A stretch of DNA of 64,000 nucleotides, taken from the NCBI GenBank assembly GCA_037976565.1, contig CP137667.1, forward strand, positions 5,351,372-5,415,371, in the 5' to 3' direction. This DNA comes from Mesocentrotus franciscanus (Eukaryota > Echinodermata > Echinoidea > Camarodonta > Strongylocentrotidae). Below, piece by piece: positions 49,531-62,200 of this stretch (the stretch's first letter is position 1; every line of letters starts with the position of its first letter). The notes below the pieces were generated by a model. It saw nothing but the letters and a program-made list of their open reading frames with translations. It made no database searches and was not told the origin of the DNA. The position numbers and the translations under genes were made by a program.

Positions 49531-49808
49531 TAAGGATAACGATATGCAGCATAAACATAAGAGTGAATGTAAATGCCAATGAGAGCATTGAGTTGTTAAA
49601 CATACACCGGCAATTACGGGGGTGGGGGTGATTTGTGCAACCAGTACAGGTCAATATGAATATGAATCCATACGTACTTTTAAACTTTTGACCTCGACCA
49701 TGTCAAAGTGGGTTGATTGAATATTGGATTCAGTATTTCGAAACCATAATTTAGCGTTTGTTTATAGTCATGGAAACATGTATTTGATATATATAGTATG
49801 GTGAGCTA

Positions 49809-50451
49809 CGTATCCTGACACCTACCCCCTGGACATCCACCCCCGGATAACCACCCCCAGTCAACTACCCCCTAGGACAACTACCCCCTAGGACGACTAC
49901 CCCCGGGAAAACTGCCCCCCCGGACAGCTACCCCCTAGGACAACTACCCCTAGGACAACTGCCCCGGACAACCACCCCTTGGACAACTACCCCCAGACAA
50001 CTACCCATCGGATAACTACCCCGGACAACTACCCCGGACAACTACCCTAGGACCTACCCGGACAACTTCCCTCGGAAAACTACCTCCTTGGACAACTACC
50101 CCCGGACAACTACCCCCCGGATAACTACCCCTAGGATAGATATCAGGGGGGAATTGTCCTAGAGGATGTTTGTCGTAGGGGTAGTTGTCTGCGGGTAGTT
50201 GTCCGGGGGTAGTTGTCCGGGGTAGTTGTCCTAGGGGTAGTTGTCCGGGGATAGTTGTCCGGGGGTAGTTGTCCAAGGGTGAAGTTGTCTTAAGGGGTAG
50301 TTGTCTGGGAGTAGTTGTCCGGGGGTTGTTGTCACGGGGGTAGTCGTCTTAGAGGGTTAATTGTTGCCCTAGGGGGTAGTTGTCCTAGGGGTTAGTTGAC
50401 TGGGGGTGGTTATCCGGGGGTAGATGTCCAGGGGGTAGGTGTCCTAGAACC
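49809..50451. mobile_element. Minisatellite fold-back element with 9-base target duplication
   Basis: Left half is a tandem array of GACAACTACCCCC-like units; right half is the inverse (GGGGGTAGTTGTC). The outer 70 bases of each arm are near-perfect complements. GGTGAGCTA lies at both 49800-49808 and 50452-50460; copy 1 has one related uninterrupted site near 23550. Confidence 0.75.
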
Positions 50452-51869
50452 GGTGAGCTATCTTAATTTATTTAAAAGGAGTTATAATTTGGTACCTCAT
50501 ATGAAAGAGGAAGAGGAGGTAAGTTTCTATTTAAAAAATCGGAAAGGTCAGTTTTGCACCTTTCACCTTCAAGAGCACTACTCAGTAAGGCATGAGATTT
50601 ATGACGCAAACAAAGAAATACAAATACCGAAATGAAAAGTAAATTTGTCATCCTCATTATTAACACTGCACTGCCTGAGAGCCCCAGTATTGTAATCCTA
50701 TCAATAAACCAAGTATCAATTTAATACAACATAAAATGCGGGTGAAACAAAGAATGTAAACATCGAGCAGTGTGATATTGCAGACGGGTTACATAACGTG
50801 ACTAAAGGACACCTGAAATATTGTTTACCCACCCTCATTACCTGAGACAGTTTGTCTATCGAAGAAGTTACACTTTCCCTGATTTTGAGAAATCGCGAGA
50901 AGCACCTTTCCCTGCCTGTGCCCCTGCCTGTTACCCTGCCTGTGCCCCTGCCTGTGCCCCCGTCCCTGTCCCTTCTACTGTTCTCGTTATCGAGAGCCTC
51001 ATGCACGGTGCATATTGACTTAACATATTAACATAAGTAGTCAATTGTTAATTCATGATAAAGTCTGTGACATATATTCGTACTTGCCACAAGGTTGCTC
51101 TTCAGCACACGTTAAGGGAGCTAAGAAGAAAATACAGCCCAGAAAGTACCAATAATAACTACAGCATCACTCACGCTCACATTCCTCCTTGTTGGTAACT
51201 GAAATATATGCATTATGTGTGTGCTTGTTTATATATTTATTTATATATATATAATCTTATTAACAGGCCAGACCAATCTATGTAATTAAGTATATTTGCA
51301 TGAAAGCAACAACAGCAACAAAACATCAGAGAAACAGAATGCCGACAATTTGAAATAAATGGGACCAATGACAAGAGATATATTCATGTCATGTCTGAAA
51401 TATGAGATCAACAAATGGTAATTTGATCGATGGATTGTTACATAATCATGCTTTTGTCATGTATAAAAACATAATGAATTTCTGCCTCTTTGGGCACTAC
51501 TCCAAATACATTATGGATACCTCATTATTATAGGTCCTAATTCGATAAGAAAAGACCCTTCTGAATCATTCATTTTAATAAAAATTGACGTTTAATCATT
51601 TTGTGTATTGGAACAAGTGGGAAAGTTGTCCGTCGGTACATCTCAGTGACGTTCCCGATTTAGCCTATCTGAAATTCCCATATAATATGTATAGTGATAA
51701 CAAATTTCAAATATTCATACCTATTTTGTCAGACCCACACTAGTGTAGTAATGCCTACGGATTTCCCTTAAAAGAGGAAGATTGATCTCCTTTTTTTAGT
51801 GATCCAAACATGACAAATCGTATACAAGAACTGGTTATAAACCCAAATAGGGATAACCCCATACCAGAT

Positions 51870-51875
51870 CACGTG
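51870..51875. promoter_or_regulatory. Conserved CACGTG E-box, copy 3 upstream
   Basis: 333 bases upstream of the copy 3 ATG, in the plus-orientation version of the shared block. Confidence 0.4.
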
Positions 51876-52117
51876 CTACTACTCGTAGTCAATCGGAATG
51901 CCTACTGTCATGTCGCCCCTGCCACCTCCTTCGCCCGCCAATAAAATATTGCACCTTGTTCGAAACTGTAATCAAAAACAAATCACAAGCTTGCACATAT
52001 CATACAAACAACTTGAGATTTGTTTACACGATTTATGAAGTGCAAACAGATCGTGCCGCCGTGTTACTCCGCTATGTCTGAGATCGTTCGATAGTTATTA
52101 ACACATATAACTGTTTT

Positions 52118-52124
52118 TATATAA
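52118..52124 (+). promoter_or_regulatory. Possible TATA box of copy 3
   Basis: TATATAA 84 bases upstream of the ATG. The aligned position in copies 0, 1 and 2 reads TGTATTG, so only copy 3 has a clear TATA-like element. Confidence 0.3.
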
Positions 52125-52207
52125 CTCCGCCTTATCAAATACAAGTGCAGACTATGTGTTCGCCATTAGAGCTATCTTCACTACCAGTGACATAGAAAAT
52201 AGAAATC

Positions 52208-52265
52208 ATGGAAGTCAAAATAGTACTTGCAGCAGTACTGTTCTGTGTCGTGTTTTTCATGTTTG
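52208..52265 (+). CDS. Copy 3 exon 1: start codon and signal peptide
   Basis: ATG at 52208 opens MEVKIVLAAVLFCVVFFMFG: a charged start followed by about 15 hydrophobic residues, a secretory signal peptide. The donor GTAAGT follows. The same ATG and length occur in all four copies, which supports this start. Confidence 0.85.
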
Positions 52266-55200
52266 GTAAGTGACAATGAATCTATCTGATGTTGTATTGT
52301 GGTGTCGGTTATGAGTTTTAAAGAAGAGAGAAGAAGAGTGTCTTGAACATAAACATCAAATATCAGCAAGTTTTATGATGTATCATCTACCTATTGACAG
52401 ACTGTTAATCTTATTTCTGTTTTGTTTTCTTCCTCGTTTTGACGCGCTATTCTGACAGGATCGTCTCAAAGTGTTCCGGACGATGCGATCTATACTGAGG
52501 TCAAGAAGACGCTAGTCAACGGAACCACAGGTATATTGAGTTGTCGATTTAAAGGAATTCCAAACGCAGTCTACTGGAAGAAGGGATCCGACCCGGCGAA
52601 TTCACCTTCTATAATAATCTGGAGTTATGGTGAAAAGTCCGGCCCAAGATATGAAGATGATAGCTGTGACATAGATGAAAACTACTCTCTGGTCATCAGA
52701 AATGTGAGGAATACAGACGCAGGACGCTACATCTGCAGAGTTTCTAACTACAAAGGAATCCTTATTAACAACTACACCGATGTCATAATCACGAGTAAGT
52801 TCCCTTTTAGCTGTAGGCACATAATTATGAACGTTACATTGTGTCCGAGAAAGAACATTAGAGAAATTCTCTCCCCATCCCACATGATTCCCCAATTATG
52901 AAGGTTTCATGTCGCGTTCCCGTGTGTGTAGACGGGTGCATTAAAATCCTTTGCCACATGGATCTGACTAGTAAGAGAGGAATACATTTTCCGCTATTTC
53001 TTTGGATGTATATTCCATACGCTTAGAACCCCGACCCCTCCCACCCTCCACCAAAATAGAATAAATGACGTATGCACAGGGAGGTTGTTATTTAGAAATG
53101 TTTAGTTTTCTCATAAAATAGTTACGTTATTACCGTTTCACGCGATTTAACTGACAGTGTTAATTAGCAAAGCGAGTAGTGTTACGCTTATGTATGGAGT
53201 ATTGCGATATAGGATGTAACACAAGCATGACCATTTTTTTGTTTGTTTTTAATGATAATGTTTCTTTTATCATAAGTAATTTGTAAACGTTCCCCCTACA
53301 TTAATATACACATTTCATACAGGTTCATAATTATGTGAAAATTAATGTGATTGTTCGTCGAAAGAAAAGGCAACGTGAATATGGTATTTTGTATGTCGTA
53401 TGTTACGGTAAACAATTTCGCATAATAATAATGGTTTTGATTCCTCAATAAAGGAATTTCTACTATAAGTATGATCTCCTTCCATTTGTAATTAGACAGT
53501 GCTGTGAGAACGGAAGAGATTGTTGCGGTTCAGAAGGGTAAAGTTGGTATACTACCATGCCAGGTGAATATTCGTCCAATGAGGGTCTCCTGGGTGAGAG
53601 GTGAAAACGATACATTGGTCAGCATGGACTTCTCTCGCCGTGTCTTAGAGAGGAGTGGACCTGGATATGAAGAAGGGCTATTTAACATCACCAAGGAATA
53701 CTCTTTGCTTATCAATGATGTAAAAATCCTTCACGAAGATAGCTACTTCTGTGAGGTGACCGACTTCGACACAGGCAATGTGTTTCGGAATGTTACCGTG
53801 CTCAATGTATTCGGTAAGTATTGCAGACCAGAAAGAGAGATGAAAGAGTGGAAGTGAATACAGCATGTATTTCACTTATTGCTTGTTAGAAGCACATCGC
53901 CACTCAACGACTTTCTGTCCTGAAAGGAGTTTGTCGTTGAAGGGAAAGTGTAGTTAATGGTTACCGGGTATGAAGCAATGCCCTAAAAGCTCGATCACTT
54001 TATCATGGCGCCTTAGCTAACTGTGGGGCAATGATATTGTACTTTATATCAAATGCCATGGAGTATTTTCCTTTAGTGGTTGTGTAGTGATTATGTAAAT
54101 GGACATTATTATTATTATTATGGGAAGTATTAACAAAATTGGACCAACGAAATAGAACCATATGATACGTCTCCTGAGGCTACCCATATTCAATTTGAAC
54201 TAGTTATTTATCGTATCAATGGATAATTGAGTTCTTGTTTAAGACCGCAAATGCCTTCATAGTGCATGGTTATTGCTCTTATTCTTATTTTTGACATTTC
54301 TAGTGCCCTTTTAGAACCTAAAATTGCTATGAAGGTAATTTTAGACCCCAACATGTGTGAATTTAGATTGAATACGATCATACCGATTCAACAATACATG
54401 GGCCGGCTTGTTGTTCGTCTTATAACAAACACGAAAAAGCCAACAAAAAGCCAATGTTGGCATTGGCTGGAATAAAACGTATAAGGCGCCATCTCTTTTT
54501 TCAACGGCTGGTTCAAAAAATTACCGAATATCTGTGGGGCACCACAAATATTAGATTATAGATATTTCAGCTGTCTCTGAACCGATTTTGATAAAACAAA
54601 GATGATTTTATCATTTGAATTGTTTATTCATTCAAATTTGACACTCAGTTTTTCATTATCTCACCAAAAATATATTTTGTGTAGCGCCCATACAACAAAA
54701 ATAAAACTATCCCTTTGAGACAAGGCAAAATGTAACTGCCGATTTATTTCAGTCTTTTCTTATTTGATGATTGATTGATTGATTGATACATTCATTCATT
54801 TGTATCGACACAGTAAACAAAATATTAAAAAAAGCTCAGCTCCTGGTACTTGACCGGTTTACTAATAAAGGGGACCGTATTACAATAAAAATAGATAATA
54901 ACTATAAGTATAAAAAAAGTATTGGAGGCTTCAACAAACAGAAATCGATATTGATGATTGAGGTTAAAAGAATAGAATAGCAGTGAAATTTACTCTCAAA
55001 GTGATATGTTACCTGCCTGCATCTATAATGTTTAATTGAATAGCTTTTCCTCTGGAGCCGTTTCCTGCAATCGAAGAGTGTCCCAAAGAGCAACAGGACC
55101 TATCATCATGTACTCTCCGCATCGCTTCTCAAACAGCATTAACATGTGAAGTAAGAGAATACTACCCAGTTATCGACCTGTTCTTCATGCACGGATCACT

Positions 55201-58200
55201 GAGAGTTGATTCCTTGGAAACGAGGGTGTGGAACAACAGCGACGGTACAAGAAATACACGTATTACGATAGCAACGAATGCCAGCAGCGAAACTGCCTTT
55301 GAATGTGTGGCAGCAGGGCTAGCTGGGGAAGCTGAGAGCGGGTCCATGGTAATCCACTTGATTCGAGATATTCAGCATACCCGCGTAGCTGTTGCAGTAG
55401 TTGTCCGTAAGTGGTAGCCTATAAATGACAGATAATGACAATAAAACAATGAAAATGGGGGTACTTAGAGATCACAGGTAATTGATATCTAGCAATCGAT
55501 ATTTACCAATAGAGACAGAGAGAGAGAGGGACCCCCCAAAAAAAAACAACAAACAAACAAAGTATTCTAATCATCTCTAGACATTGACAAACAGGTCTTG
55601 GACCAAATTCACTTATTTGGTTGTTTGTTTGCAGATGGGTTGTTTGTTGATTGGCGCGCCTATAACGTGGGCAGTGGAAATAGAATGGAAGGGGTGGCTC
55701 CGTCGCACTCATTCTTGTTCTAGATGCCTGATAACTATTATTCACCATATAGTGCTCTCCGTTTTTAAAGTGGATTGAATTCATATGTATCTATTGAACT
55801 TACAGCTGCAATACTTGTATCTACAATCATCGTTAGTGCTGTATATGTTATGAAGCGACGGAAAAGACACTTGAAACGTAAGTGAAACCAATTTAGAGTT
55901 TACACATTGTTTTCATAAAAAGAGTGTAATAATATGTTATAAAATGAGAAATTGTTCGGCTTTATATTTGTTTAATATCTACATCGAAATTTCATTTAAA
56001 GTAAAAATTAATTATTATAGTGCTAAAAGAAATGTATTTAAAACATAATCAAAACAAAACAGACAAAAAAGAAAAAGACAATCTGAAACAGAACAAAGAT
56101 AACAGGAAATGACGCTGAAGTTACCTGTATTTTCTTCTTGTTATTTTCCTTAGGGAAATACGCCAAGGTTCCTTTGCTCTATAAGGCGAAACAAAGTGGT
56201 AAGGTTCAAGTTTTGACCATCATTAAGAATGTAATACGAAATACCAATTGATAGCCTCTTTGAAAGAATCTATTAGTAGAGTACGGAAGAAACATCTATC
56301 ATTCGAAATTTTCAATTAATATTTGGTTTGAGCTCTTATTCGTGTGTTATTTATAATCTTCGTAAAGTAAGTACATGCATTTGGATTTACAGTTATTGAA
56401 TTCAAATGTATCACATTATTCTGCGATAAAAATAATACAGTTATTGTACAACATCCATGTAAAGCGGTGAAATGCGTACTTATCTGAACGAAATAGAGAG
56501 TGATAGAATCGGATGAGGGGGGGGGGCGGTGTTAATGAACAATTGTGGAGAAAATTACATTCAGTGTGTACATTTTGATGATTCATATTGGCATTATTAG
56601 GGTGAAAGGAGGAGAAACAGTAAAAAATAAACCAAGCATTTTACCCTCTTTTCCAGATCTTATTTCATACATTGAACTGTGGACACTGCTGAAGTATGCT
56701 CGAGAACAGAGTTTGAGCGACGAACTTGGAAATGTTCTTTACAAGCTAACCATAGACGAATGCACTTCGAAGACATTTCAGACAGACGAGGATCATTACC
56801 AGGAGTTTTGTCGGTGGAAAGCCGGATACACTGGGATATGTCAGAGGGAGGACTTCTTTGATGCTTGTAGGAATGCCGGCTTGAAGTATACACTAGATAA
56901 ATTACAAAGTAATTCAACGTTGATATTTATTGAAACTACATGCGTTTGAAATAGTGATCTTTTATTTTCTTTCTAAAGACTTCATTACTTCTACTATGTC
57001 GATGTAAAGTTATTTTGCCGATTGCTTCGGTTCAAACTTGTATAGCATCCTATCTAGTATTCATCTCCTTATTTTTTTTTAAACATCTGGTCATTAATGA
57101 AATACCAAGTTATAAAGCATATTTATTTAAATGACAGAAATTGAATGTTTTGGAGGTAAAGTTTTATTATTTTAGAGTATATCAATGTATCTGGAACATA
57201 ATGTAACTATGCCTACTGAATGTAGTGAAGTAAAAACACTTAGTCTTGTCTAACCAATAATCGTAACACTTCGTTGAAAAGACGTCGAAATAATGTCCAA
57301 TCTTATTATTGTACATGCGTATGTAGAATACTCTGACTCTACTCGAGCAGTGACATCAGATGATCTGGAACATACTCTGTGGCACATCGCCGAAAGAGAC
57401 AGCATCATTGGACTCCTAGAGGACCTTGGTGCGCGACCTGAACACCTTGAAGTGCTGAAGAACAAAGGGAAAAGAGAGGCCATTGAAGGAGCAATGAATA
57501 TCTTAAGACAATGGAGGGATGTTAACAGTTCTGGAAACCAAGAAGTGATGTTAAGCCTAGCACTAGAGACACTCGAGTACACCCCAAGCGATAATGATTT
57601 CTTCCGAAGTAAATAAATGCTGCTGTTATTGTTAAAAGAGAATTGAATTGTAATTGATTTTCATATATTTTCAGAATTTGACAAATGCAGATTTGAAGAA
57701 GACAAAAAATATATAAATGATGTCACCGCAGAAATATCTTTACACGTTTGTCGCGAATTAATAATTTAGAATCTTATTGCAATTAAAGTTGTATTTAAAA
57801 AATAAAGAATAACTTAAGGATTCTGAATAATTTAATGGTAGTTCTGTATATAAGTCTTTCGAAGAAACATTATTGAGCGATATTTTTTTTCTTTTCATTC
57901 AGTACCTGATTGTCAAAAACGTGGGCTAGATAAGAATGAAATACAATTATTCTTATTACGTAAAATAACATCACGACACTGTACAGAACTGATTAATGCA
58001 ACGATGGACCTCGGAAAAAAATACAACTGGAACTTAAAATTCAGGTACCCAAAGAACAAAGATGTTTGGATAGATGACATCATCATAGAAAACAGGACAG
58101 CTCTGTTCGATAGTTATAACATGATCGAGGATTGGTGGGTTGAGCAGAGCTGTAGTAATTACGAGAAGAGATGCCTGCTACATCGTGCAGCTAATGTTTC

Positions 58201-59249
58201 CAAAGGGAGAACTGACATCTTGGGTAAGGTCTTTGTTTAATATCATTAAAATTCCAGTAATTTTACCGTTTTTCATATTAACATTTGGCTTGGGGACATG
58301 CTCTCCAAAAAGAGTTTGCCAAAATATTTTCTAAATTTTAACAACAGTGGGCAACATACTACCAACTGCATTTGTTAGATAGGAATTAACCAACTGATGT
58401 TGGGCAATTGAAAATCTAAGTGGTCGGGAAAATAGAATTACCCAACAGCAGATAACTAACCTTAAATTGCCCGAACTTTCCATTTACCAAATTATTAGTT
58501 ATATTTTCTGGAGGTCAATAAATTACTCAAATTAATAAAGAGATATTTCCCAAATTTATAACTGACTAATTACTGAGTAAATGTAATTCAGAAGGAGATT
58601 TGTGCCCAAGTTCAGATTTGGGACAGTAAATTGTGTTCGTCAAAATGTACCCAACCGATAGGCTATTGAGTAAGCCAAATGCTATGTTCCTGGGAAAATT
58701 TTGCCCAATTGTTGATTTCTTTTCTCCAACCTGGGTCAAATAGTATAGTATAATTTTCTCGAAATTATTCATTTAAATGTGTTCATCTTTTTAGCAGAAG
58801 ACCTTATCGGCCTTTACCTAAATTATCTTATTCTAACCTAACCTAATCTATTCTATGCTACCCTATGCCTGATGTATCCGTCTATTCATGTCCAATGCAC
58901 GTTCGAATATTATCAATATTTCTGTTCGCCAACTCTGTCGTTACTAAACTATTTGTTCAGAGCATCCGATAGACATTTACAGAGTGTTTTTCCCATTCCA
59001 ATTCCCTGGAAAAAATTACCAGTTAGAAGAAACAAATGCATAATTTTAATTTGCCAATTGTTGTCCCACTTGATGACTACATGGATTGGAATAATAATCC
59101 AATTATTGGACAAGATTTGGCTAACACAATATATACCCAGTTAAATACTGTGCAATATTCATATTGCTATTTTTCTCGATCAATAATCACTGGTTTGGGT
59201 TTTGACTATCCGACCGAACGACCTTAAATACTTTCTCTACCCAGTGTTT

Positions 59250-59287
<38 letters not shown>

Positions 59288-62200
59288 TTTTTATAATAAT
59301 GTTTACCTTTCGTCAGATTTGGTAAATTGTGCCAAAGTAAAGTGTGTGTTAATAAAAGTGGAAATATCAAGAGACTTTCAGCACCCTAGATTATTTAGAA
59401 CTGTTGGTAAATATATGGCCACATATTGGGCAAGGATAACTGCCACAAATTGGCCAAGCTCTCTTTAGCCGAATTTCTTTAAATGACTTAGAACTTGGTA
59501 AATTTCAAAATAACTAGTGGTTGCTCGACTTAATTATCCCAATATTTTTAAAACGTAGGGCAATATTGTTGAAAGTATTGTTGGTTATAAAAGGTTCATA
59601 AGGTTGGTTGATTTATAAGGTGAATGCAACCGTTTAAGGTTTGCTATATTTAAATTAATGGTTTGTCTTACTATTTTCGTAGGGAAATCGACGATTTGTT
59701 AGATTTTGACCATATTTAATGATTTTTGAAATGTTTTACGTTACTACCTATTCCATTTTATTGTTTGTCAAATAAGATATGCCAAAGGCAGATGAGCCAA
59801 CAAGTGACCATACAGACAGTCATTGTGAAAAGTCAGAAGGCACCGGAAATCAAGGTGTGTACAATGTTTATATTACAATAATAGCGTGTAAAATCTATTA
59901 TGGGAAATAGAAAAGACTACATTAAAAAAAACTTCTGCAAAAATAAAAAGAGTTCGTATCAATTTCATTTGCCGAGATATGGTTTGTCAAATGAATACAC
60001 CGCTAGATTAGCAATGTCTAATTTATGTTATCTAATAATCGGTCATCTTTGTTCTTGACATATTTTCCTTCCTGAACAAGTGCCGGAAGAGACTCACGAG
60101 AAGTGGCCAGTTAATAAGAAGCTCGATCATATTGCCAAGCTACTTCCTCAAACACGTATGAAACAGCTCTGGGATGCACTTCACATCTCCTACACATCAG
60201 ACGATCTTATGGATGAAGGGAAACGGTTTAAAACCATGTGTACATGGAGAGACGGAATCACTAAGCTGAAACCGGAGGAGAAGTCCAAAGTACTATCGAC
60301 TGCCTTGAAATCAATAGGTTTTGATGGTGAATATTAGCCAGTAATAATAAATGAATTTTAGTCATCAGGATTAAATATTTTTTTTAAATCGGAAAACTTA
60401 ATCATTTCAGGGTGCTCGTAGAAAACAGTATGAAAGCTATTATATTTAGTGGTATATAAAGGAAATTTACAAAAGTACCCCTTTTCCAGAAGAAGAAAGA
60501 TTATTGCATTAGCATAATATTTCCTATTTCCACACAGTGGGCATAGTCCAAAGATATTAGTGGCCAGCAGAACGTGAGGTAATAAGAGGTGTCATTGACT
60601 TCAAGGTTTACCGTCATAGGCACCAAATATATCCTTTTGACGTTTAATAGATGAATCAGTTACAGCATATAAGCACGAATAATTTGAGTATTTTTTAAAG
60701 AGATATATCGATATTCTACCGAAATAAAAGAGAGCTGTGTATAGAGATGAATAATAGAACATTTGACAAATCATTTACCTTTGAACTGGAAAGAGACCCG
60801 CTAATGTCTGACATAGAACTTTACAAATATATTATAATCCCAAAATTTAGTTTTCATTACCATATGTGCTTTACACGAAATATAATAGTATCGTGATGTA
60901 ATATAACCGGGTAATACTACTATACAAAGTGATACATGTTGATCAATTTGTTCCTGATATCATGTATGGATCGAAATATATACAAAATAGTTTTCTTCTA
61001 GAACAACATATCAACATGAAAGACAAAACGCATTAAATAAATCGATTTCCCAATGGTATTTTGAATGAACATTTTTTTAAAACAAAAAACAACAAAGAGT
61101 GATAGTAGTAATAAAATTTGTTCTCCTTATAGGTCTGTTGTCTCCGCTCAAAAGTGAATGTATCTACAAAGCCGAACTTGTGGATATGGCGCTTGATTTA
61201 ATCATGGAAGACTTCCGTCCATTTGCCGATGCGCTTGGAATCGAAGGAACCAGATTTACATCTTACCGACAAGAGTTTCGTGCCTCTCACATTGGGGTTG
61301 GCACTATAAGTCTTGTTTTACAGTTATTCAAAAAAACTGGAAAAGTTTCATTTGACATCCACATGAGACCTGAAGTTTCCAGCATTCTTGTAAAGGCTGG
61401 TTACCCGAATGTCAGTAAGCGGTTTCAATTTGGTAAGATTAAGATTATTTTGTAATACAACAATTCCCCGTTTTGTGTATGCCTGATCAAATCATTTGGA
61501 AAGAAGCATATCATATTTACATAATTAGTCTACTTGTGAATCACCTCATTAAGTGCTAGCTGGGACCGTACAGCTGTAGAAAACATAATCATAGGACAAT
61601 GTGGAATCCTGTAGGCCCTCAAATTAATACAAAAGTTTTTAAAATCGTGATTTCTTTTTTAGAATTTCGTTTTATTGAAAAATGCTTTATTTTTGTACTC
61701 ATGTATCCCTTAAATTAATGAACAGTTCATTAAATATTACTTTAATTCCATTTGCTCCATTTTCAAGCCTCTGAACCTAGCTACGGGGAACTATTTGCTA
61801 TAGAAACGGCAGTCGCTCAAGAAGGCGCGGCCGAGGATGGTGGTGACCACAACGAGACTACTGGAGAAATGAAACAAGCAAAGAAAGGCAAAAATAAAAC
61901 GGCTGTAGAAGTTGAACAGTCTCCTTCAATCGATGGTAAGAGAGCAGAAGAATCGAACACTGGTCATCAGGAAACACCACGATCAGATGCTACTCTGACT
62001 TCAAAAAACGTTGAAGAAACGCAAAACAACGATGGTGATGGAGAAGTCATCAACACTGAAGATTCCGGACGCCCGCCGAAACCAATAAGCGACATCAAGA
62101 ATAAAAGCAAGCATGCCAAGAGCAACACAGTTGGATATCGACAGAGAGTAAGTGATCTACAAAGAATGCTCGAGCTGACTGACGAAGATATACCCGACAG

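Larger units (their letters stand above)
50461..52207 (+). other. 5' flank of copy 3
   Basis: Matches about 23560-25610 in the same orientation and includes the dispersed repeat at 51300-51720 and the promoter block from about 51830. No gene before the ATG at 52208. Confidence 0.55.

Noticed and set aside
50016..50276. Pro/Gly/Gln repeat protein frame
   Set aside because: Translation of the inverted minisatellite.
54783..54980. Lys/Ile-rich frame in copy 3 intron 3
   Set aside because: AT-rich intron; the matching copy 2 intron lacks it.
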